A stretch of 40,458 nt of DNA, from assembly GCF_001707885.1 (NCBI RefSeq), contig NZ_MASS01000039.1:1-40458 (forward strand). Reading direction: 5' to 3'. Below the pieces are notes generated by a model, which was not told where the DNA came from, made no database searches, and worked only from the letters and a program-made list of their open reading frames with translations. Below, in pieces: positions 1-8,147 of this stretch. How positions within the stretch are numbered: position 1 is the first letter of the stretch; each line of letters starts with the position of its first letter. This stretch comes from Desulfosporosinus cupriresistens. Lineage in GTDB: Bacteria > Bacillota > Desulfitobacteriia > Desulfitobacteriales > Desulfitobacteriaceae. The position numbers and the translations under genes were made by a program.

Positions 1-77
1 CTCCTTCATTGCTCTAACTTCGATTTAAAAAGCAGCTATCAGAGTGCGCTTTCTGATAGCTGCGCAAATAATATTTG

Positions 78-2126
78 TTAAATTTCTTCGGAGAAAATCT
101 GATAAATCGGAGCCCCTTCACATTGTGCAGGGTACCGCAAACCGAGCAATACTGAAATTGAAGGTGCAACGTCAACTTGTCGGATAGTACGATCTGTTGT
201 AAAGGCAGACTTGATGCCGCTACCTGCAGCTACAAAAATCGGCGAAACGGATGAATCAAAATATCCTTCTGAAGTTGAGATACTATCGCCATGCAAGCGA
301 TTGTAGCCTTCTTCAATCGAGAAGAAAATATCCCCACATTCCGGTCCATTAGCACCAATTAGCACAGCATCTTTGTTTCTAAGGCAGATGCCGACAACAC
401 GTTTACCTGTTCGATCATCTCTGTAATTATACAAATCAGAGATTAGTTGTTCTTCTAAATCGTATTGATCTTTTGGATCCACAATCCCATATTTGTCACG
501 GCCCTTGAGATTGAGATAGATATAGTTACTGCGAATCTGAACAGCTCTTGTCTTTTCCCAATCGACTTCCCTTATAGAATTGCCATTTTCGTCTTTTTTC
601 ATGACCGTATAGCCCAGATCTTCCATGACCTTTGTATTGAGACCACCATATTCCCCTAAGATAGGAGGTACGTTTTCCCCAACAATAAGACCATGATCAC
701 TTACAACTAACACAGTCCAACCTTCGTCTAATAGATACAGGAATTCGCCAAGATAATCATCTGTTTGCAGATAGAATTTTTCAATAAACCCTTGGAACGT
801 TTTTTCATCAGTATGATCCCATGGTGGCAGGGTCTTTCCTAGATGCCATAATTGATGACCTGCACAATCAATATTATGAAGATGAGAAAATACAACATCA
901 TAGCCTTTTTCTTTGATGCAATAATTCAGACAATCTGCTTGCCATTTGTCGTAAATTGCCCAAGACGGTTCAAAAATTTCATGTACCAATTCATCATCTT
1001 CCCCGCCGATTAAGCTGACCGGTGGGACCTCGCCAACATTATTAACAACATCTTTATAGAGAGATTTTTGATGCCATAATTGGTCATTAGCAATATCCAG
1101 AGCATTGCTGATCCATACTCTAACTTTATTGCCGGCTGGATCAAGTTCTAAAATCTTCATAGATCGGCAGCCAGGCTTAGTAACTTCTTTTTTGGTAACA
1201 TCATCAATAATCCCTGTTACCATAAGATCTCTTTCTAAGGTAACGATCGGCGCTTCTGCTTTCTTGTTCTTATAAATAGCCACTCGATCATATTCTCCAG
1301 CTTCATTTTTGAGAATTAAAGCAGGGCGTCTCATCACACCACCAGAAGTGAGGATCGTGAATTCTTTAGCCCCTTCAGGAGCATTTGCCCAACCTGTAGC
1401 ATCTTTGAGCGGGGAATTTACAATATCATAAGCTACCTTACTACCAATAACTACTTCTGTATCTTCATCATCCATAACGTAGGTGCGAATTTCGCCCCCT
1501 TCACGAGCTGTATCGCCCCACCAAAGTTCCATCATTTCATCATCGACTTCATTGTCCAAAGTGCCTTCCAGATCAGCGATGATGCAACCAACACCTGCCG
1601 GTTTATCCACTCGTGGTGCATATCGCACTTCTTTAATATCGGGTGTAGCCACGATAACCTTTTCCCAGTCAAGTTGTGCAACGCCCATATTAACCGAACC
1701 TGGTTGCGTTCCATCTACAACACTCAGATTTTCGCTATGAGAGGTTGGAGGCCAAGAACTCCCAGGCCAATGCCAAACGAGTGTCTTCAGGCCAGCTTCA
1801 GCGGTGATATTCCAGATTTGTTCGGCGGTGCAATTGCGAGAGTCCATATTATAAACTACTGCATCAAGACTTTCCGGCGATTGCCTCCAATAACACGTGA
1901 TGCCATGGGTTCCTGGATAAGCGCCTGTAGCGAGCGTCGTCCAACAAGGCGGTGTGATCGTTGGGATTGCTCCGAGTAGATGCAAATCTTTTCTAGCAGA
2001 TCCACGTTCAATAAATTTCTGTAAGTTAGGCATTTTCCCTTCAGCCAAGAATTTCTGACTGATTCTGGGGTCCATTCCGTCAACACCTAATACCAATAGT
2101 TTCTGGGTAAGCGCTGTTCTTTTCAT
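78..2126 (-). CDS. Type I phosphodiesterase / alkaline phosphatase-superfamily protein
   Basis: A complete 682-residue protein of the alkaline phosphatase superfamily (type I phosphodiesterase/nucleotide pyrophosphatase type). The N-terminus carries the metal-binding motif VDGMDPR, followed by PPCWTTLATGAYPGTHGI, whose Thr is in the place of the catalytic nucleophile. Further on, SHLHNIDCAGH and VVSDHGL supply the Asp/His ligands expected for two metal ions. No signal peptide is evident, so it is probably cytoplasmic. The start is supported by AGGGGAT upstream of the ATG. It lies downstream of the MFS gene on the same strand, separated by about 190 bases that hold a long hairpin. The substrate cannot be told from sequence; a phosphodiester or phosphonate-type compound taken up by the neighbouring transporter is possible but is inference. 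Confidence 0.85.
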   Translation of the reverse strand: MKRTALTQKLLVLGVDGMDPRISQKFLAEGKMPNLQKFIERGSARKDLHLLGAIPTITPPCWTTLATGAYPGTHGITCYWRQSPESLDAVVYNMDSRNCTAEQIWNITAEAGLKTLVWHWPGSSWPPTSHSENLSVVDGTQPGSVNMGVAQLDWEKVIVATPDIKEVRYAPRVDKPAGVGCIIADLEGTLDNEVDDEMMELWWGDTAREGGEIRTYVMDDEDTEVVIGSKVAYDIVNSPLKDATGWANAPEGAKEFTILTSGGVMRRPALILKNEAGEYDRVAIYKNKKAEAPIVTLERDLMVTGIIDDVTKKEVTKPGCRSMKILELDPAGNKVRVWISNALDIANDQLWHQKSLYKDVVNNVGEVPPVSLIGGEDDELVHEIFEPSWAIYDKWQADCLNYCIKEKGYDVVFSHLHNIDCAGHQLWHLGKTLPPWDHTDEKTFQGFIEKFYLQTDDYLGEFLYLLDEGWTVLVVSDHGLIVGENVPPILGEYGGLNTKVMEDLGYTVMKKDENGNSIREVDWEKTRAVQIRSNYIYLNLKGRDKYGIVDPKDQYDLEEQLISDLYNYRDDRTGKRVVGICLRNKDAVLIGANGPECGDIFFSIEEGYNRLHGDSISTSEGYFDSSVSPIFVAAGSGIKSAFTTDRTIRQVDVAPSISVLLGLRYPAQCEGAPIYQIFSEEI

Positions 2127-2223
2127 AATATTCTATCCCCTCTTATCAATTTTGGATTTATAGCGATCTTAATCCTCTGCTTTATCAAGGGTACAAATTT
2201 CTCTTTTTCAAAGATTTGGGCCT

Positions 2224-2260
2224 TTAGTGTAAGGGGCATTTGCAATGCCTCTTACACTAA
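2224..2260. repeat. Long inverted repeat between MFS and phosphodiesterase genes
   Basis: Arms TTAGTGTAAG-G-GGCATT and AATGCC-T-CTTACACTAA enclose a TGC loop, giving 16 paired bases with one mismatch. No T-run follows on the minus strand, so this is not a textbook intrinsic terminator. It may be a weak terminator, an mRNA processing or stability hairpin, or an operator. Confidence 0.6.
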
Positions 2261-2313
2261 GCTGAGCAACATTCCTCGTCGGACATTAGACGCATACAAT
2301 TATGATAGGTGTT

Positions 2314-3693
2314 TTAAGCACCAATTTCATCGAGTGAGCGACCAGCGGTCTTCTCACCCCAGATTCCAGTAACGACTGCTACCACTAAGAACATAGCACC
2401 AATAATAAAGAATAACGTTGTATAACCAAAACTTTTATAAATCATAGGAACTACGATCATGGCCCCGGCAGTTAGAAGCCTACCGGTACTGTAAATAAAG
2501 CCTGTCCCACTGTTTCGTATATGTGTGGGGTATGATTCTGCCAAGTAAGACCACATCACAACGAAAACGCCGTCCATAAGCACCCTGATAACAAAGCCTA
2601 TCCCTACGATGACCATCGGGATTTTAAGAGTACCAAAAGCAATTGTCAAGACACCAACTAAGATGCTGTATATGACGATGGGGATCTTTCTACCGCCTTT
2701 GTCGGTTACGGTAGCTGCTAGATAGTTACCAATGGGACTTCCAAAGGACACTAGAGCTGACATCCACAGAGCATCTTCCAACGTGAAACCAAATTCATTC
2801 AGTAAGGTAGGCATCCAAGCGAAAAACATAAAGTACCCTACCGTGATACAACAAACCATCGTGATTAGCACGCCAGTTTTTCGAGCATACTTTTTACTGA
2901 AGACCTCTTTTAGTGCTGTTACGGTTCCTATCTCTTTTGGTTTGACAGCACCTTCTACAGGGATACTTGCTTCATCATTAATATCAACTTTAATTTCGGG
3001 CATAAATCTCTGGATAATGACTTCTGCCTCAGCATATCGCCCTCTAGAGATAAGCCAACGTGGAGATTCTTTTAACCACATCAGACCTAAGATTAAGATA
3101 ATAAACCCTGTTCCACCAATGAAGAAAATATGTCTCCAGCCATCTGGGCTACTTGGAACAATTCGTTCGGCTACTTGTCCAATTAACGGTACACTCAGTA
3201 GACCCGTTGCTAGAGATATTGCCTGCCACTTTCCTCTCGAAACAGATGGTAATATTTCCGTGATATAGACCATTGCCACAACGACCATTGATAATATACC
3301 GAAACCAGTCAATGTTCTAAATACTATGAATAACGCTTTGTTAGGTGCCAAGCCATTTAATATTGAAAATGTAGAGAAAAATGCCACCGAATATAAAAAT
3401 GCTTTTTTCCTGCCAATAACGTCCGATAGCCACCCACCAAACCAACATCCAAACAACATACCGACAAAAGTGCAAGAATTGACTATTCCGATCCACTCCA
3501 TTGAAACACCCCAGTGTTTCGTAAGAGCAGGAGCAACGAAAGAAAACGTAAATAAATCCATTTGGTCAAAAGCATAGGCTAGAGCAAGAATAATTAAGAA
3601 CTTATAATGTTCTGAACACATACGCGCATCATCAAGGTAGCGCTTCTTACCACTCGGAGTTGCATCTACATTCGCACTCTTCATTACTGCCAT
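2314..3693 (-). CDS. MFS transporter, sugar/aromatic acid:H+ symporter type
   Basis: A 459-residue major facilitator with about 12 hydrophobic segments. The loop after the second helix has the MFS signature GGWLSDVIGRKKAF, and FRTLTGFGILSM with the following helix resembles the AAHS (aromatic acid) and general sugar-transporter subfamilies. A cytoplasmic central loop (about residues 215-260) separates the two six-helix halves, with the usual WLKESPRWL motif before it. GGGAGG lies just upstream of the ATG. It is divergent from a LysR-type regulator, the common arrangement for an inducible uptake gene, and upstream of the phosphodiesterase. The substrate is unknown; a small carboxylate is the usual choice for this subfamily. 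Confidence 0.85.
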   Translation of the reverse strand: MAVMKSANVDATPSGKKRYLDDARMCSEHYKFLIILALAYAFDQMDLFTFSFVAPALTKHWGVSMEWIGIVNSCTFVGMLFGCWFGGWLSDVIGRKKAFLYSVAFFSTFSILNGLAPNKALFIVFRTLTGFGILSMVVVAMVYITEILPSVSRGKWQAISLATGLLSVPLIGQVAERIVPSSPDGWRHIFFIGGTGFIILILGLMWLKESPRWLISRGRYAEAEVIIQRFMPEIKVDINDEASIPVEGAVKPKEIGTVTALKEVFSKKYARKTGVLITMVCCITVGYFMFFAWMPTLLNEFGFTLEDALWMSALVSFGSPIGNYLAATVTDKGGRKIPIVIYSILVGVLTIAFGTLKIPMVIVGIGFVIRVLMDGVFVVMWSYLAESYPTHIRNSGTGFIYSTGRLLTAGAMIVVPMIYKSFGYTTLFFIIGAMFLVVAVVTGIWGEKTAGRSLDEIGA

Positions 3694-4087
3694 ATATTTA
3701 CCTCCCTATTTAGTAAAAATTAATATTAAACTGATAAGTTCTTAGATCTTTTACTTTATTACCCTCCTACTCTCCCGATAATTTAAAGTTCCGGTATTTT
3801 CTTGTGATTTCCCGCACTTACAAGCCAGATTATATGCAATTCATGTTTCCCTGTAAAATACTTAGTAATTATGCCCCGTATAACTGGTCAATTATAGGTT
3901 GATAAGTATTTTTTATCGCAAATATTCTGAATTAATTCTTTTTCCTTATAATGGATTATCGCTTTTCTCCTTCTTTAACTTAAATACTATTGTTATTTGA
4001 ATTACTCATAGTATAATGAATTCTAAGAATTGCATTCTTGCCTTAGGCGTGGTCTGTATAAATATGCTATCAAGGACGGTTAAGAAT
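3694..4087. promoter_or_regulatory. Divergent intergenic region, MFS gene / LysR gene
   Basis: An AT-rich 394-base region between divergent genes. It contains GATAA-N7-TTATC at 3901-3917, which resembles the T-N11-A dyad bound by LysR-type regulators. No gene was found here. The binding site is a guess from position and symmetry. Confidence 0.35.
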
Positions 4088-5002
4088 ATGCGTTTTGAAC
4101 AATTAACTTATTTAGTTGCAGTCCATGAATCTAAGTCTATTTCTCTTGCAGCCGAGCGAACTCACATTTCACAGCCTGCTCTTAGTTCTGCCATCAGTAA
4201 ACTTGAAGATGAACTTGGTGTAGTTCTGTTAAAAAGGACGAATTCCGGTGCCTATCTAACCGAAATTGGGGAACTAATTATCATAAAGGCCAAGGAAGTG
4301 CTCAATACTGTTGACGAGATCAAATCCATCGCCCACGGTGACTCCATAGAGTTAAATGGAAACATCTCAATTGCAGTAGAGCCAAGTATCAATATTACCG
4401 TAATGCCCGACATATTAACTACTTTTAAGCATAATCATCCTAAAGTAAATGCCCTGCTCAAAGTCGGAGAATCTAATAATATATTGCGGGATGTTGAATC
4501 TGGCAAGGCTGACTTTGGTATCATTTTAAAAACTGATGCGTTTTCTAAGTCGAAAGATCTTAACTATAAAGAACTATTTTCTGATGAATTTGTAATCATT
4601 ACAGGAAATAACTGCGAAATTGCTAAGAGATCAACGAAGATGACTTTAGAGAAGGCGCTTTCTTTGCCAATACTTTTATACAACACTGAGTACATCACTA
4701 ATTGTGGAGTATCTAGTGTGTTGCAAAAGTATGGTGAGATTAATGTTTCTTATAGAGTTGACAACTTAGAGATGATGGAGAAAATCTTATCTCAAGGCAA
4801 AACCCTTGCTTTTGTCCCTCAATTTATGGCTGATGAGTATGTAAAATCTAGTAGTATAAGAAAAGTTAGTATAAGTGATGCCCGCTTAGAGGTTTCAGTG
4901 ATCTTAATTTGGTTAAATCGTCATCATCTTTCAATGGTCGAGAAAGAGTTCATCAAAGTTATCAAAACCGTATGTTCAAATTTTTCCACAACGAAGATGT
5001 AA
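4088..5002 (+). CDS. LysR-family transcriptional regulator
   Basis: 304 residues from the chosen ATG. The N-terminal winged helix-turn-helix begins MRFEQLTYLVAVHESKSISLAA and continues with the recognition segment SQPALSSAISKLEDELG, both typical of LysR proteins. The rest is a periplasmic-binding-protein-like effector domain (about residues 90-300). An in-frame ATG lies 72 bases further upstream, but the LysR domain starts exactly at 4088 and AAGGACGG precedes it, so the shorter form is preferred. It is divergent from the MFS gene and probably controls it; the effector is unknown. A strong terminator follows. Confidence 0.9.
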   Translation: MRFEQLTYLVAVHESKSISLAAERTHISQPALSSAISKLEDELGVVLLKRTNSGAYLTEIGELIIIKAKEVLNTVDEIKSIAHGDSIELNGNISIAVEPSINITVMPDILTTFKHNHPKVNALLKVGESNNILRDVESGKADFGIILKTDAFSKSKDLNYKELFSDEFVIITGNNCEIAKRSTKMTLEKALSLPILLYNTEYITNCGVSSVLQKYGEINVSYRVDNLEMMEKILSQGKTLAFVPQFMADEYVKSSSIRKVSISDARLEVSVILIWLNRHHLSMVEKEFIKVIKTVCSNFSTTKM

Positions 5003-5021
5003 AATGACTCATGGTACTTTT

Positions 5022-5053
5022 GCCGAGATAACATTCGTTATCTCGGCCTTTTT
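5022..5053 (+). terminator. Intrinsic terminator after lysR
   Basis: An 11-bp perfect stem GCCGAGATAAC/GTTATCTCGGC with loop ATTC is followed by CTTTTTA. Confidence 0.9.
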
Positions 5054-5162
5054 ATGTCACCATGCGCGGAAAGCTGGACATAAGTTATGCTTATGCTTAG
5101 ACACACAAATTATCTAAACTTCAAATTCTTTTGAACTTATAGGGGGCATATTTACTAAGTAT

Positions 5163-5191
5163 TTTACTATCGCTAGTCATGATCTTATAAT
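5163..5191 (+). promoter_or_regulatory. Probable sigma-A promoter for the EamA transporter gene
   Basis: TTTACT and a perfect TATAAT are separated by 17 bases, about 105 bases upstream of the start codon. Confidence 0.5.
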
Positions 5192-5297
5192 ATAATCACT
5201 TGAGTAACATTAAACTACATGTTTCTGTTCAATTATATTAAATATTTCTTATAGGTGGAAATACATTGATAAACAGCAAATAAGGAGTTTAAAAGTA

Positions 5298-6293
5298 ATG
5301 GATCAGAAAACACAATTACTTTTACAAAGGAAAGATCTAGCCTTTGCGAAAAAGGGTATAGGCCTAGGATTATTAACCGGTGCAGCTTGGGGCTTAGACG
5401 GGGTGTTGATGGGGATGGTGTTGGGTTTAGCACCATTCACTAACAATATGAGTATTTTCGCTGCACCTTTGGTCGGGGCATGTCTTCATGATGGATTTGC
5501 CGCACTATGGTTGTTTATTTATAATGTCATTAACGGTAAATGGCGTGATTATGCGCGCACCTTAAAAACTCGACCAGCCAAAATGATAATAATAGCAGCT
5601 ATTTTAGGGGGCCCCATTGGAATGTCCGGTAATTTGCTGGGAATTTATTTTGCAGGTGCCTCCTATACTGCAGCAATCACAGCCGCTTATCCAGCGATTG
5701 GAGCTATTCTGGGATCTATTTTTCTTAAAGAAAAGGTATCACCCCGCGTATGGGTTGGCATAATATTCGCCATTATTGGCTCATTTATTGTTGGGTTTGT
5801 GCCACCGGAAGGGTCAAACTATCCCCACTTTTATCTCGGTCTTGGATTAGCCGCGGTTGCCGCTGTTGGTTGGGCAGTAGAAGGCGTTATGTCAACTTAT
5901 GGAATGGATTTAGTCGATTCTGATATTGCCATTGGTATCAGGGAAGTGACTTCGTTTATTGTATATATCCTTGCCATATTACCTTTGTTTGGAGGAATCG
6001 CTTATCAGATTCTTTCCGTTAGTTTTACGACACCCTCTGGCTGGTACATTGCTGTTATCGGCTTGGTTGGTGGAACTTCCTTTTTATCCTGGTATCGGGC
6101 GATGAATATGACTGGAGTTAGCAGAGCTATGGGGTTAAACGTAACGTTTGCCTTATGGTCTGTATTTTTTGGGTGGTTGTTAAATAAATTACCAATAACA
6201 CCGAACCTGATTATTGGAGTTGTGATCATTTCCATTGGCACCATCCTTACAATAGGCAATCCTAAAGATTTAGTTAATTTAAGAAGTCGATAG
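5298..6293 (+). CDS. EamA/DMT-superfamily transporter
   Basis: A 331-residue polytopic membrane protein with two EamA-type repeats of about five helices each. The first repeat contains GAAWGLDGVLMGMVLG and later AAYPAIGAILGSIFLKEKVSPRVW, the characteristic end of an EamA repeat; the second ends GVVIISIGTIL. AAGGAG lies ten bases before the ATG. DMT-family proteins export or import amino acids, nucleobases or other metabolites. The substrate is not evident here, though the nearby threonine ammonia-lyase gene makes an amino acid plausible. It is followed after 11 bases by a small winged-helix gene, likely co-transcribed. Confidence 0.85.
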   Translation: MDQKTQLLLQRKDLAFAKKGIGLGLLTGAAWGLDGVLMGMVLGLAPFTNNMSIFAAPLVGACLHDGFAALWLFIYNVINGKWRDYARTLKTRPAKMIIIAAILGGPIGMSGNLLGIYFAGASYTAAITAAYPAIGAILGSIFLKEKVSPRVWVGIIFAIIGSFIVGFVPPEGSNYPHFYLGLGLAAVAAVGWAVEGVMSTYGMDLVDSDIAIGIREVTSFIVYILAILPLFGGIAYQILSVSFTTPSGWYIAVIGLVGGTSFLSWYRAMNMTGVSRAMGLNVTFALWSVFFGWLLNKLPITPNLIIGVVIISIGTILTIGNPKDLVNLRSR

Positions 6294-6304
6294 GGAGGTT
6301 TACC

Positions 6305-6568
6305 ATGAATCAGATACCCGTTAAATTCAGAGTAGTACAAGTAATCTTCCTGAATGCGGGAGTCTCGGATCAAAAAATATTCGAAATGCTCAAACATGAA
6401 TATCCTCTTGATCGGAGCGTTAATGAAAAAGGCATCGAGGACTACCTTCTTTCGTTAAAGGCTGCTGGCCTCATCGAGTTAACGACTGTAACTTTAAATA
6501 ATAATAAGCTTAAACAGTGTTATAAAATCACTGACTATGGGACGAGCCGCATGAAATACATTAGCTAA
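6305..6568 (+). CDS. Small winged-helix-like protein
   Basis: 87 residues with a clear ribosome binding site (GGGAGG, 8 bases before ATG) in an operon with the EamA transporter. The sequence suggests a winged helix: three predicted helices, including KGIEDYLLSLKAAGLIEL, then a beta wing TVTLNNNKLKQCYKITDYG. This resembles the core of PadR/MarR-like DNA-binding domains without dimerisation extensions. It could regulate its own operon or the transporter. I do not recognise a named family. Confidence 0.7.
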   Translation: MNQIPVKFRVVQVIFLNAGVSDQKIFEMLKHEYPLDRSVNEKGIEDYLLSLKAAGLIELTTVTLNNNKLKQCYKITDYGTSRMKYIS

Positions 6569-6878
6569 AATAGATCATCGTCATATACATGATCCCACTG
6601 CCGATGAAGAAACGAAAGCAAAAGCCTTTACGTAATGCACACAAAGGCCTTTGCTTTCGCTAATATAATAACTAAAAAGTTCAAAGCTGCACTTCTTTCG
6701 TTTTCAACCTACCTGCTCACCCATTATTACGCAGTTGAAATTAAGATTCCGGGCATTGTCAACATTATTGACGGAATCATATTTCTTACAATTAAAGAAC
6801 ATGCTATGAGTGTAAGGAAATTGCAACCCGCTCAATGTATTAAGACAGTTATCTTATTTAATGAAAGGAAGCCTGAGC
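6569..6878 (+). promoter_or_regulatory. Intergenic region with long hairpin, before threonine ammonia-lyase
   Basis: An inverted repeat at 6613-6659 (CGAAAGCAAA-A-GCCTTT with AAAGGC-C-TTTGCTTTCG, 13-base loop) probably ends the upstream operon, although no T-run follows. Downstream is AT-rich leader sequence up to the ilvA-type gene. An open frame over 6635-6895 has no ribosome binding site and overlaps the next gene, so it is not called. Confidence 0.5.
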
Positions 6879-8087
6879 ATGGACATTTCCCTTGAAAACA
6901 TAATTAACGCTAGGGAGACACTAAAAGGAGTTACCTATAAAACGACGTTAGTAAACAATCCGCTTCTTAGTGACATGAGTAATAATCAGGTATATGTAAA
7001 GATGGAAAACCTTCAGCGTACGGGCTCTTTCAAGCTTAGAGGAGCGTACAATAAGATTGCCCATTTAACAGAGGCAGAAAAACACCTGGGCGTGATTGCC
7101 TCTTCTGCTGGCAATCACGCCCAAGGTGTCGCCGTTGCTGCGACCATTTATGGCATCAAGTCAACGATTGTCATGCCCAAGCACGCTCCCTTGTCCAAGG
7201 TAACAGCAACGCGACGATATGGTGCAGAGGTCATCCTTCACGGTGAAGTGTATGATGAAGCTTACGAAGAAGCCCTCCGAATTCAAAAGGAGACCAAAGC
7301 GACATTTATTCATCCCTTTAACGACCCGCTGGTGATTGCCGGTCAAGGAACCATCGCCTTGGAAATCCTTGAAGATTTGCCTAATGTTGAAGTCGTTGTT
7401 GCCCCGATTGGTGGCGGTGGTCTGATCTCGGGGATCGCCCTGGGACTGAAGACTTTAAAACCAGATGTTAAAATCATTGGTGTACAGAGTAAAAACATGC
7501 CTTCGATGGCGGTATCTTTTTCCCAACGTCAAATGGTGACAGTTAATGGCACCCCGACCATTGCCGATGGGATTGCAGTAAAAACACCTGGCAATCTGCC
7601 GTTTGAACTCATTAAGAAATATGTTGACGATATAGTAACCGTAGATGAGGATGAAATCGCCAGTGCTATGCTTTTTTTTCTAGAAAGTGCCAAAGTTGTT
7701 GCGGAAGGTGCGGGCGCTTCTCCGGCCGCAGCGATCATTCATCGTCTTGCCCATTACAAAAATCGCAAAATGGTTGCCATCCTGAGTGGTGGAAATGTTG
7801 ATGTCAACATCCTCGCTCGTACGATCGACAAGGGGCTTGTGAAAAATGGACGGAAGTGTTTCCTGACAACCGTTATTTCTGATCGCCCTGGGGCTCTAGC
7901 TCAACTACTACAGTTCATTGCTCGTCTGGGGGCTAACGTCCTTGCGGTTTCACACCGACGAGAAACCTTAGATATTCCTATAAGTTATGCTAAGGTAGAA
8001 CTCGAGTTAGAGACCACCGATGCTGCCCAAGTCCAAACAATTAAGAAACTTCTTGAGGAAAATTACTACCGCATTGAAATTCAATAA
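6879..8087 (+). CDS. ilvA: Threonine ammonia-lyase (PLP-dependent, with ACT domain)
   Basis: 402 residues from the ATG preceded by AAGGAAG; an ATG six codons earlier lacks a site. It deaminates threonine to 2-oxobutanoate in the cytoplasm, the first step towards isoleucine or propionate. The PLP lysine is K52 in TGSFKLRGAYNK. SSAGNHAQGVA and the phosphate-binding loop PIGGGGLISGIA complete the fold-type II active site. The C-terminal 75 residues (TTVISDRPGALAQLL onwards) form an ACT-type domain. Length and layout match the short form common in Bacillota, which may be catabolic (TdcB-like) or biosynthetic; I cannot separate the two. It is a single gene with a terminator shared with the converging ATPase gene. 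Confidence 0.93.
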   Translation: MDISLENIINARETLKGVTYKTTLVNNPLLSDMSNNQVYVKMENLQRTGSFKLRGAYNKIAHLTEAEKHLGVIASSAGNHAQGVAVAATIYGIKSTIVMPKHAPLSKVTATRRYGAEVILHGEVYDEAYEEALRIQKETKATFIHPFNDPLVIAGQGTIALEILEDLPNVEVVVAPIGGGGLISGIALGLKTLKPDVKIIGVQSKNMPSMAVSFSQRQMVTVNGTPTIADGIAVKTPGNLPFELIKKYVDDIVTVDEDEIASAMLFFLESAKVVAEGAGASPAAAIIHRLAHYKNRKMVAILSGGNVDVNILARTIDKGLVKNGRKCFLTTVISDRPGALAQLLQFIARLGANVLAVSHRRETLDIPISYAKVELELETTDAAQVQTIKKLLEENYYRIEIQ

Positions 8088-8096
8088 TATGGTCAC

Positions 8097-8139
8097 AAAA
8101 GCAAACGCCCTAGCCGATAGGTTAGAGCGTTTGCTTTTT
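8097..8139. terminator. Bidirectional terminator between ilvA and metal ATPase gene
   Basis: Stem AAAAGCAAACGC pairs with GCGTTTGCTTTT around an inner CCTA/TTAG-like loop. The T-rich arm on the plus strand and A-rich arm on the other let it serve both converging genes. Confidence 0.8.
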
Positions 8140-8147
8140 GGAGCAAC

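Noticed and set aside
2732..3268. A 178-residue frame antisense to the MFS gene
   Set aside because: It is a shadow of the well-conserved transporter; no start site and no recognisable domain.
6635..6895. An 86-residue open frame upstream of ilvA
   Set aside because: It has no ribosome binding site, starts inside a hairpin, overlaps the ilvA start and resembles no family.
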